NCBI GenBank assembly: GCA_009912175.1
Contig: WNDQ01000002.1
Location: 62,001 to 126,000, forward strand
Length of the DNA stretch: 64,000 bases
Source: Paracidovorax wautersii
GTDB lineage: Bacteria; Pseudomonadota; Gammaproteobacteria; Burkholderiales; Burkholderiaceae_C
Direction of reading: 5' to 3'
Part shown: piece after piece, positions 37,002 through 46,894 of the stretch
Position numbering within the stretch: the stretch's first letter is position 1
Layout: every line of letters starts with the position of its first letter
Notes under the pieces: model-generated
The model's database searches: none
Seen by the model: only the letters and a program-made list of their open reading frames with translations
Told to the model about the DNA's origin: nothing
Position numbers and translations under genes: made by a program

Positions 37002-38396
37002 ATGTCTGCCATCATGGACAGAAAGCTGGAGCTCGACCATCTGCTGGCCACCGCGCTGCAGGACGACAAGGACGCGGGCATCTACCGTTGCCGCCGCGAT
37101 GTGTTCACCGATCCGGACCTGTTCGAGTTCGAGATGAAACACATCTTCGAGGCCAACTGGGTCTACCTGGCGCACGAAAGCCAGATTCCCAACGTCAACG
37201 ACTACTTCACCACCCACATCGGGCGCCAGCCTGTCGTCATCACGCGGGCCAAGGACGGGCAATTGCACGCGGTCATCAACGCCTGCGCCCATCGCGGTGC
37301 CATGCTGTGCCGCCGCAAGCACGGCAACAAGGGCAGCTTCACCTGCCCGTTCCACGGCTGGACCTTCAACAACACGGGCAAGCTGCTCAAGGTCAAGGAC
37401 GAGAAGACCACGCAGTACCCGGTGCAGTTCGCGCAGAACGGCTCGCACGATCTGCGTAAGGTCGCACGATTCGAGAGCTACAAGGGCTTCCTGTTCGGCT
37501 CGCTCAACCCGCACGTCAAGCCGCTGGCCGAGCACCTGGGCGCCAGCACGGTGATCATCGACCAGATCGTCGACCAGGCGCCGAACGGGATCGAGGTGCT
37601 GCGCGGCAATTCGTCATACATCTACGACGGCAACTGGAAGCTGCAGATGGAAAACGGCTGCGACGGCTACCACGTCAGCAGCGTGCACTGGAACTATGCG
37701 GCGACCATGGGCCGCCGCAAGGAGGGCGGCACCAAGGCGGTCGACGCCAACGGCTGGAGCAAGAGCGTGGGCGGCGTCTACGGTTTCGAGCACGGCCACA
37801 TCCTGTTGTGGACCAACACCATGAACCCCGAGGTGCGGCCGATCTGGAACCATCGCGAGGAGCTCAAGGCGCGTCTGGGCGAGGACCGGGCCGACTTCAT
37901 CCTCAGGCAGACCCGCAACCTGGGTATCTACCCCAACGTGTACCTGATGGACCAGTTCTCGACCCAGATCCGGGTGACCCGCCCGATCAGTGTGGACCAG
38001 ACGGAAGTCACGATCTACTGCTTTGCGCCCAAGGGCGAAAGCGCCGAAGACCGGGCCACGCGCATCCGCCAGTACGAGGACTTCTTCAATGTCTCCGGCA
38101 TGGGAACGGCCGACGATCTGGAGGAGTTCCGCGCCTGCCAGGCAGGCTACGCCGGCACGGCCGCGCTGTGGAACGACCTCAGCCGCGGTGCGCCGCTGTG
38201 GGTCGAGGGGCCTGACGAAAACGCCCGCAAGATGGGCTTGAAGCCTTTGCTGAGCGGCGAGCGCAGCGAGGACGAAGGGCTGTTCGTGCGCCAGCACGCG
38301 TACTGGGCCGAGGTGATGCGCCAGGCCTTGGCCCGCGAAGGTGACGAAAGCAGCGGCGCCTGCCTGTCCAGCGCAACCGCGGAGGACTGCGCGTGA
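37002..38396 (+). CDS. benA: Benzoate 1,2-dioxygenase large (alpha) subunit
   Basis: It forms the catalytic part of the Rieske oxygenase that makes benzoate cis-diol. The product has 464 residues. The Rieske motif CAHRGAM with CPFHGW (Cys-His, Cys-His) is near residues 95-120, and the mononuclear iron motif [15 protein letters not shown] (Asp/His/His) is near 220. AAGGAGA precedes the ATG. The next gene overlaps by 4 nt. Confidence 0.95.
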   Translation: MSAIMDRKLELDHLLATALQDDKDAGIYRCRRDVFTDPDLFEFEMKHIFEANWVYLAHESQIPNVNDYFTTHIGRQPVVITRAKDGQLHAVINACAHRGAMLCRRKHGNKGSFTCPFHGWTFNNTGKLLKVKDEKTTQYPVQFAQNGSHDLRKVARFESYKGFLFGSLNPHVKPLAEHLGASTVIIDQIVDQAPNGIEVLRGNSSYIYDGNWKLQMENGCDGYHVSSVHWNYAATMGRRKEGGTKAVDANGWSKSVGGVYGFEHGHILLWTNTMNPEVRPIWNHREELKARLGEDRADFILRQTRNLGIYPNVYLMDQFSTQIRVTRPISVDQTEVTIYCFAPKGESAEDRATRIRQYEDFFNVSGMGTADDLEEFRACQAGYAGTAALWNDLSRGAPLWVEGPDENARKMGLKPLLSGERSEDEGLFVRQHAYWAEVMRQALAREGDESSGACLSSATAEDCA

Positions 38397-38884
38397 GCAC
38401 CGCCGACTACAACCAGGTCTGCGCCTTTCTGTACAAGGAAGCGCGTTTCCTCGACGACCGCCAGTGGGATGACTGGCTGGAGCTTTACGACCCTGGCGTG
38501 GAGTACTGGATGCCGGCCTGGGACGACGATGACCGGATCACGGAGGACCCGCGCAGCCAGATTTCCTTGATCTACTGCCCGAGCCGCGACGGCCTTGAAG
38601 ACCGGGTGTTCCGCATCAAGACCGAGCGCTCCGGCGCGTCGACGCCGGAGCCGCGCACCTCGCACACGGTCACCAACGTTGAAATCGTGCAAGAGCGGCA
38701 GGACGCGCTCGACGTTCGCTACAACTTCCACACGCTCAGCCATCGCTACAAGCAGACGGACCACTTCTTCGGCACCGTGGAGCTCACGCTCAAGAAGGTC
38801 GCATCAGGCTTTCTGATCAGCCGCAAGAAGATCGTCCTCAAGAACGACTACATCCGCCAGGTCATCGACGTCTACCACGTCTGA
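38393..38884 (+). CDS. benB: Benzoate 1,2-dioxygenase small (beta) subunit
   Basis: The product has 163 residues of the ring-hydroxylating beta family (NTF2-like fold), with [21 protein letters not shown] and the C-terminal [12 protein letters not shown] block. It starts with GTG at 38393, overlapping benA. The beta subunit is structural in the alpha3beta3 hexamer. Confidence 0.95.
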   Translation: MSTADYNQVCAFLYKEARFLDDRQWDDWLELYDPGVEYWMPAWDDDDRITEDPRSQISLIYCPSRDGLEDRVFRIKTERSGASTPEPRTSHTVTNVEIVQERQDALDVRYNFHTLSHRYKQTDHFFGTVELTLKKVASGFLISRKKIVLKNDYIRQVIDVYHV

Positions 38885-38902
38885 GTGCCCAAGGAGACCC
38901 TG

Positions 38903-39937
38903 ATGACCCACTACCAGATTGCCCTGAACTTCGAGGATGGGGTGACACGCTTCATCGACTGCGCGTCCACCGAGAAGGTGCTCGACGCGGCCTTTCGCCA
39001 CCGCATCAACCTGCCGATGGACTGCTCCGACGGCGTGTGCGGCACCTGCAAGTGCCGCGCCGAAAGCGGCCAGTACGACCTGGGCGACGACTACATCGAG
39101 GACGCGCTCACGCAGGACGAGGCCGAGGCGGGCCTGGTGCTGACCTGCCAGATGAAGCCGTCGTCCGACTGCGTCATCGCGGTGCCGCTCGCCTCGTCGG
39201 CCTGCAAGACGGGCACGGGCCGGTTCCAGGCCCAACTGGCCGGGGTCACCCGGCACGGCGATGCTGCTTTCGAACTGGCGCTCGACACGAGCGGCGACGC
39301 GCCGGTTTTCCTGCCCGGCCAGTACGTCAACATCGAGGTGCCGGGAACGGGCGAGCGCCGGGCCTATTCCTTCAGCTCCGCACCGGGCGACAAGCGCTTG
39401 ACCTTTCTGATTCGCAAGGTCCCGGATGGCCTGATGAGCAACTGGCTCGATGGCGCCGAACCGGCGCTGGCGCTGGCGCTGACCGGGCCGCTGGGCAGTT
39501 TCTACTTGCGCAAGGTCGAGCGTCCCTTGCTGTTTCTGGCGGGTGGCACCGGACTGGCGCCCTTCCTGTCGATGCTCGAAGTACTCCAGCGTGAGGGGGT
39601 GAGCACGCCGGTCCACCTGGTCTACGGCGTCACGCGCGACCAGGACCTGGTGCGGGTCGACGCGCTGCAATCCTATGCCGAGCGTTTGCCGAATTTCAGC
39701 TACCTGACGTGCGTGGCCGACGGGGCGTCGGCGCATGCCCGGCGGGGCTATGTGACGGACCACCTTGCCGCCGAGCACCTGCATGGCGGAGAGGTCGACA
39801 CCTACCTGTGCGGGCCGCCGCCCATGGTCGATGCGGTGCAGCGCCATTTCCGCGCCACGGGCATCGAGCCGCGCAGCTTCCATTACGAAAAATTCGTGCC
39901 GAACACCGCGCCGGCCAGGGAAGCGGTGACCGCATGA
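38903..39937 (+). CDS. benC: Benzoate 1,2-dioxygenase electron transfer component
   Basis: This reductase moves electrons from NADH to BenAB. The product has 344 residues from ATG 38903 after AAGGAGA. An N-terminal [2Fe-2S] ferredoxin domain (CSDGVCGTCKC and LTCQ) is followed by an FAD domain (RRAYSFSSAP) and an NAD domain (LFLAGGTGLAPFLSML, YLCGPPPMVDAV). Confidence 0.96.
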   Translation: MTHYQIALNFEDGVTRFIDCASTEKVLDAAFRHRINLPMDCSDGVCGTCKCRAESGQYDLGDDYIEDALTQDEAEAGLVLTCQMKPSSDCVIAVPLASSACKTGTGRFQAQLAGVTRHGDAAFELALDTSGDAPVFLPGQYVNIEVPGTGERRAYSFSSAPGDKRLTFLIRKVPDGLMSNWLDGAEPALALALTGPLGSFYLRKVERPLLFLAGGTGLAPFLSMLEVLQREGVSTPVHLVYGVTRDQDLVRVDALQSYAERLPNFSYLTCVADGASAHARRGYVTDHLAAEHLHGGEVDTYLCGPPPMVDAVQRHFRATGIEPRSFHYEKFVPNTAPAREAVTA

Positions 39938-40710
39938 GCGCGCGTTTCGAAGGACAGGTGCTGCTGATCACCGGCGCGGCCCAGGGCATCGGCCGCCGTG
40001 TGGCTGAACGTGCCGCGGGCGAGGGCGCCCGGCTGCTGCTGGTCGACCGCGCGGACCTCGTGCATGAGGTTGCCGCGAGTCTGGCGCCGCAGACCGAGGT
40101 CCACGCGATCACGGCCGACCTGGAGCAGCCTGCTGGCGCACAGCGGGCGGCCGAGGCCGCGCAGCGGTATTTCGGCCGCATCGACGTGCTGGTCAACAAC
40201 GTGGGCGGCACGATCTGGACCAAGCCCTACGAGCACTACAGCGTCGACGAGATCGAGGCCGAGATCCGCCGTTCACTGTTTCCCACGCTGTGGTGCTGCC
40301 ACGCCGTGCTGCCCTGCATGCTGGCGCAGGGCAAGGGCGCGATCGTCAACGTGTCTTCGATCGCCACACGCGGCATCAACCGCGCGCCCTACGGCGCAGC
40401 CAAGGGCGGCGTCAACGCGCTGACCGCCTGCCTGGCGTTCGAGAACGCCGAGCGTGGCATCCGCGTCAATGCCGTGGCGCCCGGCGGCACCGAGGCGCCG
40501 CCGCGCAGGGTGCCGCGCAACACGAACACGCTGGGTGAACAGGACCGCATCTGGTATCAGCAGATCGTTGACCAGACGGTGCAGAGCAGCCTCATGAAGC
40601 GCTACGGAACGCTGGATGAGCAGGCGAGCGCCATTCTTTTCCTGGCCTCGGACGAGGCCTCCTACATCACCGGTTCCGTGCTGCCGGTGGGCGGCGGCGA
40701 TCAGGGCTAG
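39934..40710 (+). CDS. benD: Benzoate diol dehydrogenase (1,6-dihydroxycyclohexa-2,4-diene-1-carboxylate dehydrogenase)
   Basis: It oxidises and decarboxylates the diol to catechol. The product has 258 residues of the SDR family: TGAAQGIGRR for the nucleotide, NNVGG, Ser in NVSSIATRG and YGAAKGG (Tyr-Lys). The ATG overlaps the benC stop by 4 nt. Confidence 0.95.
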   Translation: MSARFEGQVLLITGAAQGIGRRVAERAAGEGARLLLVDRADLVHEVAASLAPQTEVHAITADLEQPAGAQRAAEAAQRYFGRIDVLVNNVGGTIWTKPYEHYSVDEIEAEIRRSLFPTLWCCHAVLPCMLAQGKGAIVNVSSIATRGINRAPYGAAKGGVNALTACLAFENAERGIRVNAVAPGGTEAPPRRVPRNTNTLGEQDRIWYQQIVDQTVQSSLMKRYGTLDEQASAILFLASDEASYITGSVLPVGGGDQG

Positions 40711-40801
40711 CCCACCGACCGCCGCTGGCTTGCCACCACCCCGCCGGAGGTTCGTTTCCGGCATTCAACATGAACAAGGGCCAAGGCCCGAGGAGACAGA
40801 C

Positions 40802-42127
40802 ATGAGAGTCATCGAGACGGCCCAGGTCATCGACCAGGCGAAATTCACGCCGTTCCACTGGCGGGTCACCCTGCTGTGCGCGCTGCTGCTGATCTTCGAC
40901 GGCTACGACCTTTTCATCTACGGCGTCGTGCTGCCGGTGCTGATGGATGTCTGGAAACTCACGCCCGTTCAGGCCGGCGCGCTTGGCAGTTATGCGCTGT
41001 TCGGCATGATGTTCGGCGCGTTGATCTTCGGCACCCTGGCCGACCGGATCGGCCGCAAACGCGGCATCGTCATCTGTTTTGCGCTGTTCAGCCTGTCGAC
41101 GTTCGCCAATGGCTTCGCCACCAGTCCCACCGAATTTGGCGTTTACCGCTTCCTGGCCGGGCTCGGCTGCGGCGGGTTGATGCCCAATGCCGTGGCGCTG
41201 ATGAACGAGTACGCGCCGCGCCGCTGGCGCAGCACGCTGGTGGCCATCATGTTCAGCGGCTATTCGCTGGGCGGCGTGTTGTCCGCCGGCCTGGGCATCT
41301 ACATGCTGCCGCGCTTCGGGTGGAGCTCGATGTTCTTCGCCGCCATCGTTCCCTTGCTGCTGCCTCTGATCCTGTGGCGCCTGCCCGAGTCGATCGGCTA
41401 TCTGCTGCGCCAGGGCCGCGAGGACCAGGCGCGGGACATGCTGAACAGGATTGCCCCCGAACTGCGTGCCACTGACGGCGACCGCCTGCTCCAGCTCGGC
41501 GCCAAGTCGCCGGGCGTGCCGGTGCTCGACCTGTTCCGCCAGGGCCGCGTGCTGGGCACCTTCATGCTCTGGATCGCATTCTTCTGCTGCCTGCTGATGG
41601 TCTATGCGCTGGGCTCGTGGCTGCCGAAGCTGATGGCCAATGCCGGCTACAGCCTGGGATCGAGCCTGTCCTTTCTGCTGGCGCTCAACTTTGGCGGCAT
41701 GTTCGGTGCCATCGTGGGCGGCTGGCTGGGCGATCGTTACAGCCTGCCCAAGGTCGTCATGGCCTTCTTTGCCACCGCGGCCGTGTCGATCACCTTGCTG
41801 GGTTTCAACAGTCCCATGCTGGTGCTGTATGGACTGATCACGATCGCCGGTGCAACGACCATCGGCACCCAGATCCTGCTGTATGCCAGCGTTGCGCAGT
41901 TCTACGACCTGTCGAACCGTTCCACCGGCCTGGGCTGGGCATCGGGTGTGGGACGCACGGGTGCCATCGTGGGCCCGCTGCTGGGTGGGTCGTTGATGGC
42001 CGCCGCCTTGCCCCTGCAGTTGAACTTCATGGTCTTTGCCATTCCTGGTGTGGTCGCCACGCTGGCCATGGCGGTCTTCGCGGCCGGCAAGCGGCGTGCC
42101 CCAGCGTTGAAGGTGGCACCGCTCTGA
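40802..42127 (+). CDS. benK: Benzoate MFS transporter (AAHS family)
   Basis: The product has 441 residues and 12 predicted membrane helices. The MFS loop motif GTLADRIGRKRG lies between helices 2 and 3, and FDGYDLFIYGVVLP in helix 1 is the aromatic acid/H+ symporter signature. ATG 40802 follows GAGGAGA. Its position after benD supports benzoate as substrate, although muconate or other aromatic acids are possible. Confidence 0.88.
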   Translation: MRVIETAQVIDQAKFTPFHWRVTLLCALLLIFDGYDLFIYGVVLPVLMDVWKLTPVQAGALGSYALFGMMFGALIFGTLADRIGRKRGIVICFALFSLSTFANGFATSPTEFGVYRFLAGLGCGGLMPNAVALMNEYAPRRWRSTLVAIMFSGYSLGGVLSAGLGIYMLPRFGWSSMFFAAIVPLLLPLILWRLPESIGYLLRQGREDQARDMLNRIAPELRATDGDRLLQLGAKSPGVPVLDLFRQGRVLGTFMLWIAFFCCLLMVYALGSWLPKLMANAGYSLGSSLSFLLALNFGGMFGAIVGGWLGDRYSLPKVVMAFFATAAVSITLLGFNSPMLVLYGLITIAGATTIGTQILLYASVAQFYDLSNRSTGLGWASGVGRTGAIVGPLLGGSLMAAALPLQLNFMVFAIPGVVATLAMAVFAAGKRRAPALKVAPL

Positions 42128-42145
42128 GCGAGGCGACCCGTTCCC

Positions 42146-42955
42146 ATGAGCACGACTTCCCTCTGCACACTTGCCACCCGCAATGGCGACTTTCGAGTCG
42201 CCGTCGACGGCCCCGACGATGCACCGGTTCTGGTGTTCAGCAACTCGCTGGGCACGACCCTGGAAATGTGGGATGCCCAGGCGGCCGCCTTTTCAGGCGC
42301 ATACCGCGTGGTGCGCTATGACACGCGAGGCCATGGCGGCAGCCCCGTCACGCCGGGCCCCTACACGTTAGCGCAACTGGGCGACGACGTGCTGGCCGTG
42401 CTCGATGCGCTGCAGATTCAACGGGCGGCCTTCTGCGGCATCTCGATGGGGGGCCACACCGGCCTGTGGCTGGCGCTGCACGCGCCACGGCGCCTGACCG
42501 GGGTCGCCGTTTGCAACAGCGCGGCACGCATCGGCAGCCCTGAGGCGTGGCTCGAACGTGCGCGGCAGGTGCGTGAAGGCGGCGCTGCCGCCATGCGCCA
42601 GTTGGCCGATACCGCGCCGACGCGCTGGTTCACGCCCGACTTCGTACGGCGTGCGCCACAGACCGTCGCCGCGGCGCAAGCCTGGATCGCGGGCATCGCG
42701 GCCGAGGGCTATGCCGCGTGCTGCGAGGCGCTGGCCGCCTCCGACTTGCGCCGCGCGCTGGCGTCGATCGATTTGCCCATGCTGCTGGTCGCCGGCAACA
42801 GCGATCCGGTGACGACGGTCGCCGACGCCGAGGCGATGCAGCAGGCCGTCCCCGGGGCGCGCCTGGTCGGCATTCCCGCCTCGCATCTGTCCAACCTCGA
42901 AGCGCCGCAGGCGTTTGAACAAGCTCTTGCCGGCTGGCTGGCCGGCCTGGCGTGA
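42146..42955 (+). CDS. pcaD: 3-oxoadipate enol-lactonase
   Basis: This alpha/beta hydrolase hydrolyses 3-oxoadipate enol-lactone to 3-oxoadipate. The product has 269 residues. The nucleophile Ser is in CGISMGGHTGLW, the catalytic Asp lies near GNSDPVT and the His is in PASHLSNLE. It lies 18 nt after benK and just before catC. Confidence 0.92.
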   Translation: MSTTSLCTLATRNGDFRVAVDGPDDAPVLVFSNSLGTTLEMWDAQAAAFSGAYRVVRYDTRGHGGSPVTPGPYTLAQLGDDVLAVLDALQIQRAAFCGISMGGHTGLWLALHAPRRLTGVAVCNSAARIGSPEAWLERARQVREGGAAAMRQLADTAPTRWFTPDFVRRAPQTVAAAQAWIAGIAAEGYAACCEALAASDLRRALASIDLPMLLVAGNSDPVTTVADAEAMQQAVPGARLVGIPASHLSNLEAPQAFEQALAGWLAGLA

Positions 42956-42970
42956 AGAAAGGAAAGTCCC

Positions 42971-43246
42971 ATGTTGTTCCTGGTCGAAATGACGGTGCAG
43001 ATTCCCGCGACCGTCAGTGCGGAGGAAGCCGACCGCATCAAGCGCGAGGAAAAGGCGTATGCGCAGGCCTTGCAGCATGCCGGGAAGTGGTCGCATCTCT
43101 GGCTGGTGGTCGGCCGCTACGCGAACGTCAGCATCTTCGACGTCGACAGCAACGACGAGCTGCACAGCCTGTTGAGCCAGCTTCCGCTGTTCCCCTACAT
43201 GACGATTTTGGTGACGCCGCTGGCCAGGCATCCGTCGGCCATCTAG
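42971..43246 (+). CDS. catC: Muconolactone delta-isomerase
   Basis: It isomerises muconolactone to the enol-lactone used by PcaD. The product has 91 residues, the usual size, with the ferredoxin-like decamer-forming fold. LFLVEMTVQIP opens the chain, and WRLVGRYAN-like (LWLVVGRYANVSIFDV) and LPLFPYM blocks follow. AGGAAAG precedes the ATG. Confidence 0.95.
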   Translation: MLFLVEMTVQIPATVSAEEADRIKREEKAYAQALQHAGKWSHLWLVVGRYANVSIFDVDSNDELHSLLSQLPLFPYMTILVTPLARHPSAI

Positions 43247-43340
43247 GGCCTCACGGCTGTCGGTCGCACGTCGACCGCAACCCACGACAAACCGACAAGA
43301 AATCAAGGGCGGTCGTGCATGACCGCGACAGGAGACGATC

Positions 43341-45062
43341 GTGAACATGTTCCCGTGTCATTTCGGGCTTGGCCTGGCGGCCGCCTGTCTTGCGCTCACC
43401 GCTTGCGGTTCGGGCGACGAGCCAGCCGAAGGGCCTTCCGCGGTAGAGCTTCAGGCCCGTTGCCCTTCGCTGGCGGGGCAGACCATTGCCGCCTCGGCGA
43501 TCGGCCTGCCCAGCGGGGCGGCAAGCATCGGGTCGGCGACTTTTGTGCCGGCCGTCGCCCAGGCGGTGGCTGCGGGCGTGACGACGCCGGCAACGCCGGA
43601 CTACTGCCGTGTGCTGGGCACCATCGCACCCTTGGACGACCGTGCGCAGGCGATCAATTTCCAGATCAACCTGCCGATCGACTGGAACGGCCGGGCGTTG
43701 CAATACGGCGGTGGTGGTTTCAACGGCACGCTGGTCACCGGGCTGCTGCCGCTGCGCGACGCGGCGCCGGACGATCCGCTGCCGCTCGCCAGGGGCTATG
43801 CCACGCTGGGCACGGACTCCGGCCACCAGGCGGCCTCGGTGGCGGCCAGTGAGCCGGCCAGCTTTGCGCTCAACGATGAGATGCTCACCAACTTCGCCTA
43901 CGCCTCGTACAAGAAGGTGAGGGACGTCTCGGTGGCGGTCATGCAGGACTTCTACCGCGCAAAGCCGCGCCAGGTCTATTACTTCGGCGGGTCCGAAGGC
44001 GGCCGGGAGGGGCTGACCATGGCGCAGCGCTTCCCCGAGGACTACGACGGGGTGGTCAGCGTGGTTCCGGTCATCAACTGGACGGGGCTGTTCCACGCCT
44101 TCGTGCGCAACCAGGTTCCACAGTTCTCGGACTGGCTGGAGCCGGAGAAGACGGCGCTCGTGTCCAAGGCGGTCGTCGAGGCCTGTGACGCGCTCGACGG
44201 GCTGGAAGACGGGGTGGTGAACAACTACCTGGCCTGCCAAAGCAAGGTCGATTTCACGGCGCTGCGTTGTGCCGACGGCAGCGATCAGGGCAGTGCCTGC
44301 CTGTCGGATGCCGAGATCGCGTTGCTCAAGGCCATCCATACGCCCTATCACTTCTCGTTCCCGCTGGCCAATGGGCTGACCCACTATCCGCCATGGCTCT
44401 ACGGCCACGAGAACGCGCTGGACAACACGGCGGTCAGTCTGGTGCGCTGGGTGACGGGAACCGCGGCGCCGTCGATTCCCCCCAATGCATCGGCCAATGC
44501 CACGCAGTGGCTCTATGGCAGCAACTGGATTCGTTACGTCATTGCGCGCGACGCCAACTTCGACGTCCGGGGCTACGACCCCGACCGCTTCGTGGCGCGT
44601 GTCCAGGCCACGTCCGCACTGATGGATTCGACCAGCCCCGACCTGTCGGCCTTCTTTGCCCGCGGCGGCAAACTGATCCTGCGCGAAAACGCCGCGGATC
44701 GTGCGCAGAGCCCGCTGATGGGGTTCGAGTACTACCAATCGTTGATCGACCGCTTGGGCCAGGCGGCCGTGGACCAGTCGGTGCGGCTCTATGTGTCACC
44801 CGGCTCCACGCACAGCGGCAACGCCCGCACCATGACGGACCTGGCCGTGGTGCCGATCCAGGTCGATCTGCTGGATCCATTGGATGCCTGGGTGCGGGCG
44901 GGCACCGTACCGGCCGACTCGCTGGTCCAGACGGCGAAGTCGGCGGTCGCGCCATTCACCGTCCAGGCATCGCGGCCGATGTGCCGCTACCTGTCTTACC
45001 CGCATTACGGCGGAGGCGACCGGCTGCTGGCCGCGAGCTACCGTTGTACGCCGTCGAACTGA
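43341..45062 (+). CDS. Tannase/feruloyl esterase family lipoprotein
   Basis: The product has 573 residues. A lipoprotein signal ends in LTAC with Cys 22. The nucleophile Ser 218 is in YYFGGSEGGREG, and the CDALDGLEDGV stretch resembles the calcium-binding lid of the family. GTG 43341 has the best-placed AGGAGA; ATG 43347 is an alternative. The family cleaves aromatic esters such as gallates and ferulates. Position behind catC suggests it releases aromatic acids for the ortho pathway, but the true substrate is unknown. The usual C-terminal His region reads PGSTHSGNA, a little off the common form. Confidence 0.85.
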   Translation: MNMFPCHFGLGLAAACLALTACGSGDEPAEGPSAVELQARCPSLAGQTIAASAIGLPSGAASIGSATFVPAVAQAVAAGVTTPATPDYCRVLGTIAPLDDRAQAINFQINLPIDWNGRALQYGGGGFNGTLVTGLLPLRDAAPDDPLPLARGYATLGTDSGHQAASVAASEPASFALNDEMLTNFAYASYKKVRDVSVAVMQDFYRAKPRQVYYFGGSEGGREGLTMAQRFPEDYDGVVSVVPVINWTGLFHAFVRNQVPQFSDWLEPEKTALVSKAVVEACDALDGLEDGVVNNYLACQSKVDFTALRCADGSDQGSACLSDAEIALLKAIHTPYHFSFPLANGLTHYPPWLYGHENALDNTAVSLVRWVTGTAAPSIPPNASANATQWLYGSNWIRYVIARDANFDVRGYDPDRFVARVQATSALMDSTSPDLSAFFARGGKLILRENAADRAQSPLMGFEYYQSLIDRLGQAAVDQSVRLYVSPGSTHSGNARTMTDLAVVPIQVDLLDPLDAWVRAGTVPADSLVQTAKSAVAPFTVQASRPMCRYLSYPHYGGGDRLLAASYRCTPSN

Positions 45063-45084
45063 GCGCCGTTGCGCCAGAAGCTGT

Positions 45085-46599
45085 TCAGACGTCGAACCTG
45101 ACCCCTTGCGCCAGCGGCAATTCGCGCGAGTAGTTCACGGTGTTGGTGGCGCGGCGCATGTAGGCCTTCCACGCGTCCGAGCCCGATTCGCGGCCGCCGC
45201 CGGTTTCTTTTTCGCCACCGAAGGCGCCGCCGATCTCGGCGCCGGAGGTGCCGATGTTGACGTTGGCGATGCCGCAGTCCGAGCCGCTGGCCGACAGGAA
45301 TTGCTCGGCCTCGCGCAGGTCGGTCGTGAAGATGGCCGAGGACAGGCCTTGTGGCACGTCGTTCTGCAGCGCGATGGCCTGCTCGAAGGTGTCGTAGGTG
45401 AGCACGTAGAGGATGGGCGCGAAGGTTTCGTGCCGCACGGTGTCGGTCTGCGCAGGCATTTCAACGATGGCCGGGCGCACGTAGTAGGCGCCGGGTGCCT
45501 GCTCGGCGTTGACGCGCTCGCCGCCGAAGACCTGGCCGCCCTCGGCCCGCGCGGCGGTCAGGCTGCGCTGCATGGCGTCGAAGCTGGCCTGATCGATCAG
45601 GGGACCGACCAGCGTGCCTTCGGCCAGCGGGCTGCCGATGGGCAGTTTGCCGTAGGCGGCCTTCAGGCGCGCGATCAGTTGCGGCTGGACGCTGCTGTGC
45701 ACGATCAGTCGGCGTGTGGTGGTGCAGCGCTGACCGGCGGTGCCGGCGGCGGCGAAGGCGATGCCGCGCAGCGCCAGATCCAGATCGGCGCTGGGCGTGA
45801 CGATGACGGCGTTGTTGCCGCCCAGCTCCAGCAGCGAACGGCCAAAACGCTGCGCCACGCGCGGGCCGACTTCGCGGCCCATGCGGGTGCTGCCGGTGGC
45901 CGAGATCAGCGGCACCTGGGGGCTGTCGACCAGCACTTCACCCAGTTGGCGGTCGCCCAGCACGAGCTGGTTGAGGTGCGCGGGCGCCTTGCCGAAACGC
46001 CGCACCGCGCGCTCGAACAACGCTTGCGACGCCAGCGCCGTCAGCGGCGTTTTTTCCGACGGCTTCCACAGCACGGCGTTGCCGGCGACGACGGCCAGCG
46101 CCGTGTTCCAGGCCCAGACGGCCACCGGGAAATTGAAGGCCGTGATCACACCAACCACGCCCAGCGGGTGCCAGGTTTCCATCATGCGATGGCCCGGGCG
46201 TTCGGACGCGATGGTCAGGCCGTAGAGCTGGCGCGACAGGCCGACGGCGAAGTCGCAGATGTCGATCATCTCCTGCACCTCGCCCAGGCCCTCGGTCAGG
46301 ATCTTGCCGGCCTCGATCGAGACCAGTTGGCCCAGCGCCGCCTTCTCGGCGCGCAGTTCCTCGCCCAGCAGGCGGATCAGCTCGCCACGCTGCGGCGCGG
46401 GCACGTCGCGCCAGCTTTGGAAGGCCTGCTGGGCGTTGGCTATCAGCCGGGCCACGTCCTCGGGCGATTGGGTGCGCAGGCGGCCGATGACCGAGCCGTC
46501 GATGGGGGAGTGCACCTGCAGGTCGCCGTCCGCGTAGAGGGCGCGGTCCACGCCCAACTGTGCCAGGATGGACGCGGTGGATTCAGAGGGAGTGGGCAT
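45085..46599 (-). CDS. amaB: Aldehyde dehydrogenase family 7 (2-aminoadipate 6-semialdehyde dehydrogenase, AmaB-like)
   Basis: The ALDH7/antiquitin branch oxidises 2-aminoadipate semialdehyde to 2-aminoadipate in lysine breakdown. From ATG 46599 the product has 504 residues; ATG 46623 adds eight. The nucleophile Cys is in GTAGQRCTTTRR, the Glu in LLELGGNNAVIV and the NAD site in TGSTRMGREVG. It is divergent from an XRE-cupin regulator and from HglS- and LysN-like genes, which supports the lysine assignment. It is convergent with the tannase gene. Confidence 0.88.
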   Translation of the reverse strand: MPTPSESTASILAQLGVDRALYADGDLQVHSPIDGSVIGRLRTQSPEDVARLIANAQQAFQSWRDVPAPQRGELIRLLGEELRAEKAALGQLVSIEAGKILTEGLGEVQEMIDICDFAVGLSRQLYGLTIASERPGHRMMETWHPLGVVGVITAFNFPVAVWAWNTALAVVAGNAVLWKPSEKTPLTALASQALFERAVRRFGKAPAHLNQLVLGDRQLGEVLVDSPQVPLISATGSTRMGREVGPRVAQRFGRSLLELGGNNAVIVTPSADLDLALRGIAFAAAGTAGQRCTTTRRLIVHSSVQPQLIARLKAAYGKLPIGSPLAEGTLVGPLIDQASFDAMQRSLTAARAEGGQVFGGERVNAEQAPGAYYVRPAIVEMPAQTDTVRHETFAPILYVLTYDTFEQAIALQNDVPQGLSSAIFTTDLREAEQFLSASGSDCGIANVNIGTSGAEIGGAFGGEKETGGGRESGSDAWKAYMRRATNTVNYSRELPLAQGVRFDV

Positions 46600-46728
46600 G
46601 GATTTCTGTTCCGGTGAGGGCATGTCGAGAGGACGAAGAAAAAGAGGAAGAGGGCGAGAAAGGCAGTTGTCCGTGGCGGGCGGCTGCTGGCTGACGGTGA
46701 TGGGCGTCGATTTCCATCATGCGTCAAC

Positions 46729-46738
46729 AAGTATACTT
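46729..46738 (+). promoter_or_regulatory. 10-bp palindrome upstream of amaB
   Basis: AAGTATACTT is a perfect inverted repeat located 130 bp from the amaB start and 156 bp from the regulator start. It lies in an AT-rich island. The function is unknown. Confidence 0.35.
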
Positions 46739-46749
46739 AAGATAAAAAT

Positions 46750-46765
46750 ATTTCCTATAGGAAAT
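46750..46765 (+). promoter_or_regulatory. 16-bp perfect palindrome, candidate XRE-cupin operator
   Basis: ATTTCCTATAGGAAAT is a perfect dyad in the divergent gap between amaB and the XRE-cupin gene. XRE-cupin regulators are commonly autoregulatory and bind such short symmetrical sites. A related dyad (TTCC/GGAA core) lies after the regulator at 47548. Confidence 0.6.
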
Positions 46766-46894
46766 TTTTGGATTCAATCCCCTCGACCCAACGCCCGGGT
46801 GGCGGCGCTGCCTGGGCGTTGGCGGTCGAATGTGGCGGCCTGCCTACAATAGCCGTGATCTTTTCCCATCATTTTTGCCCTTCGGGTACTTCGT

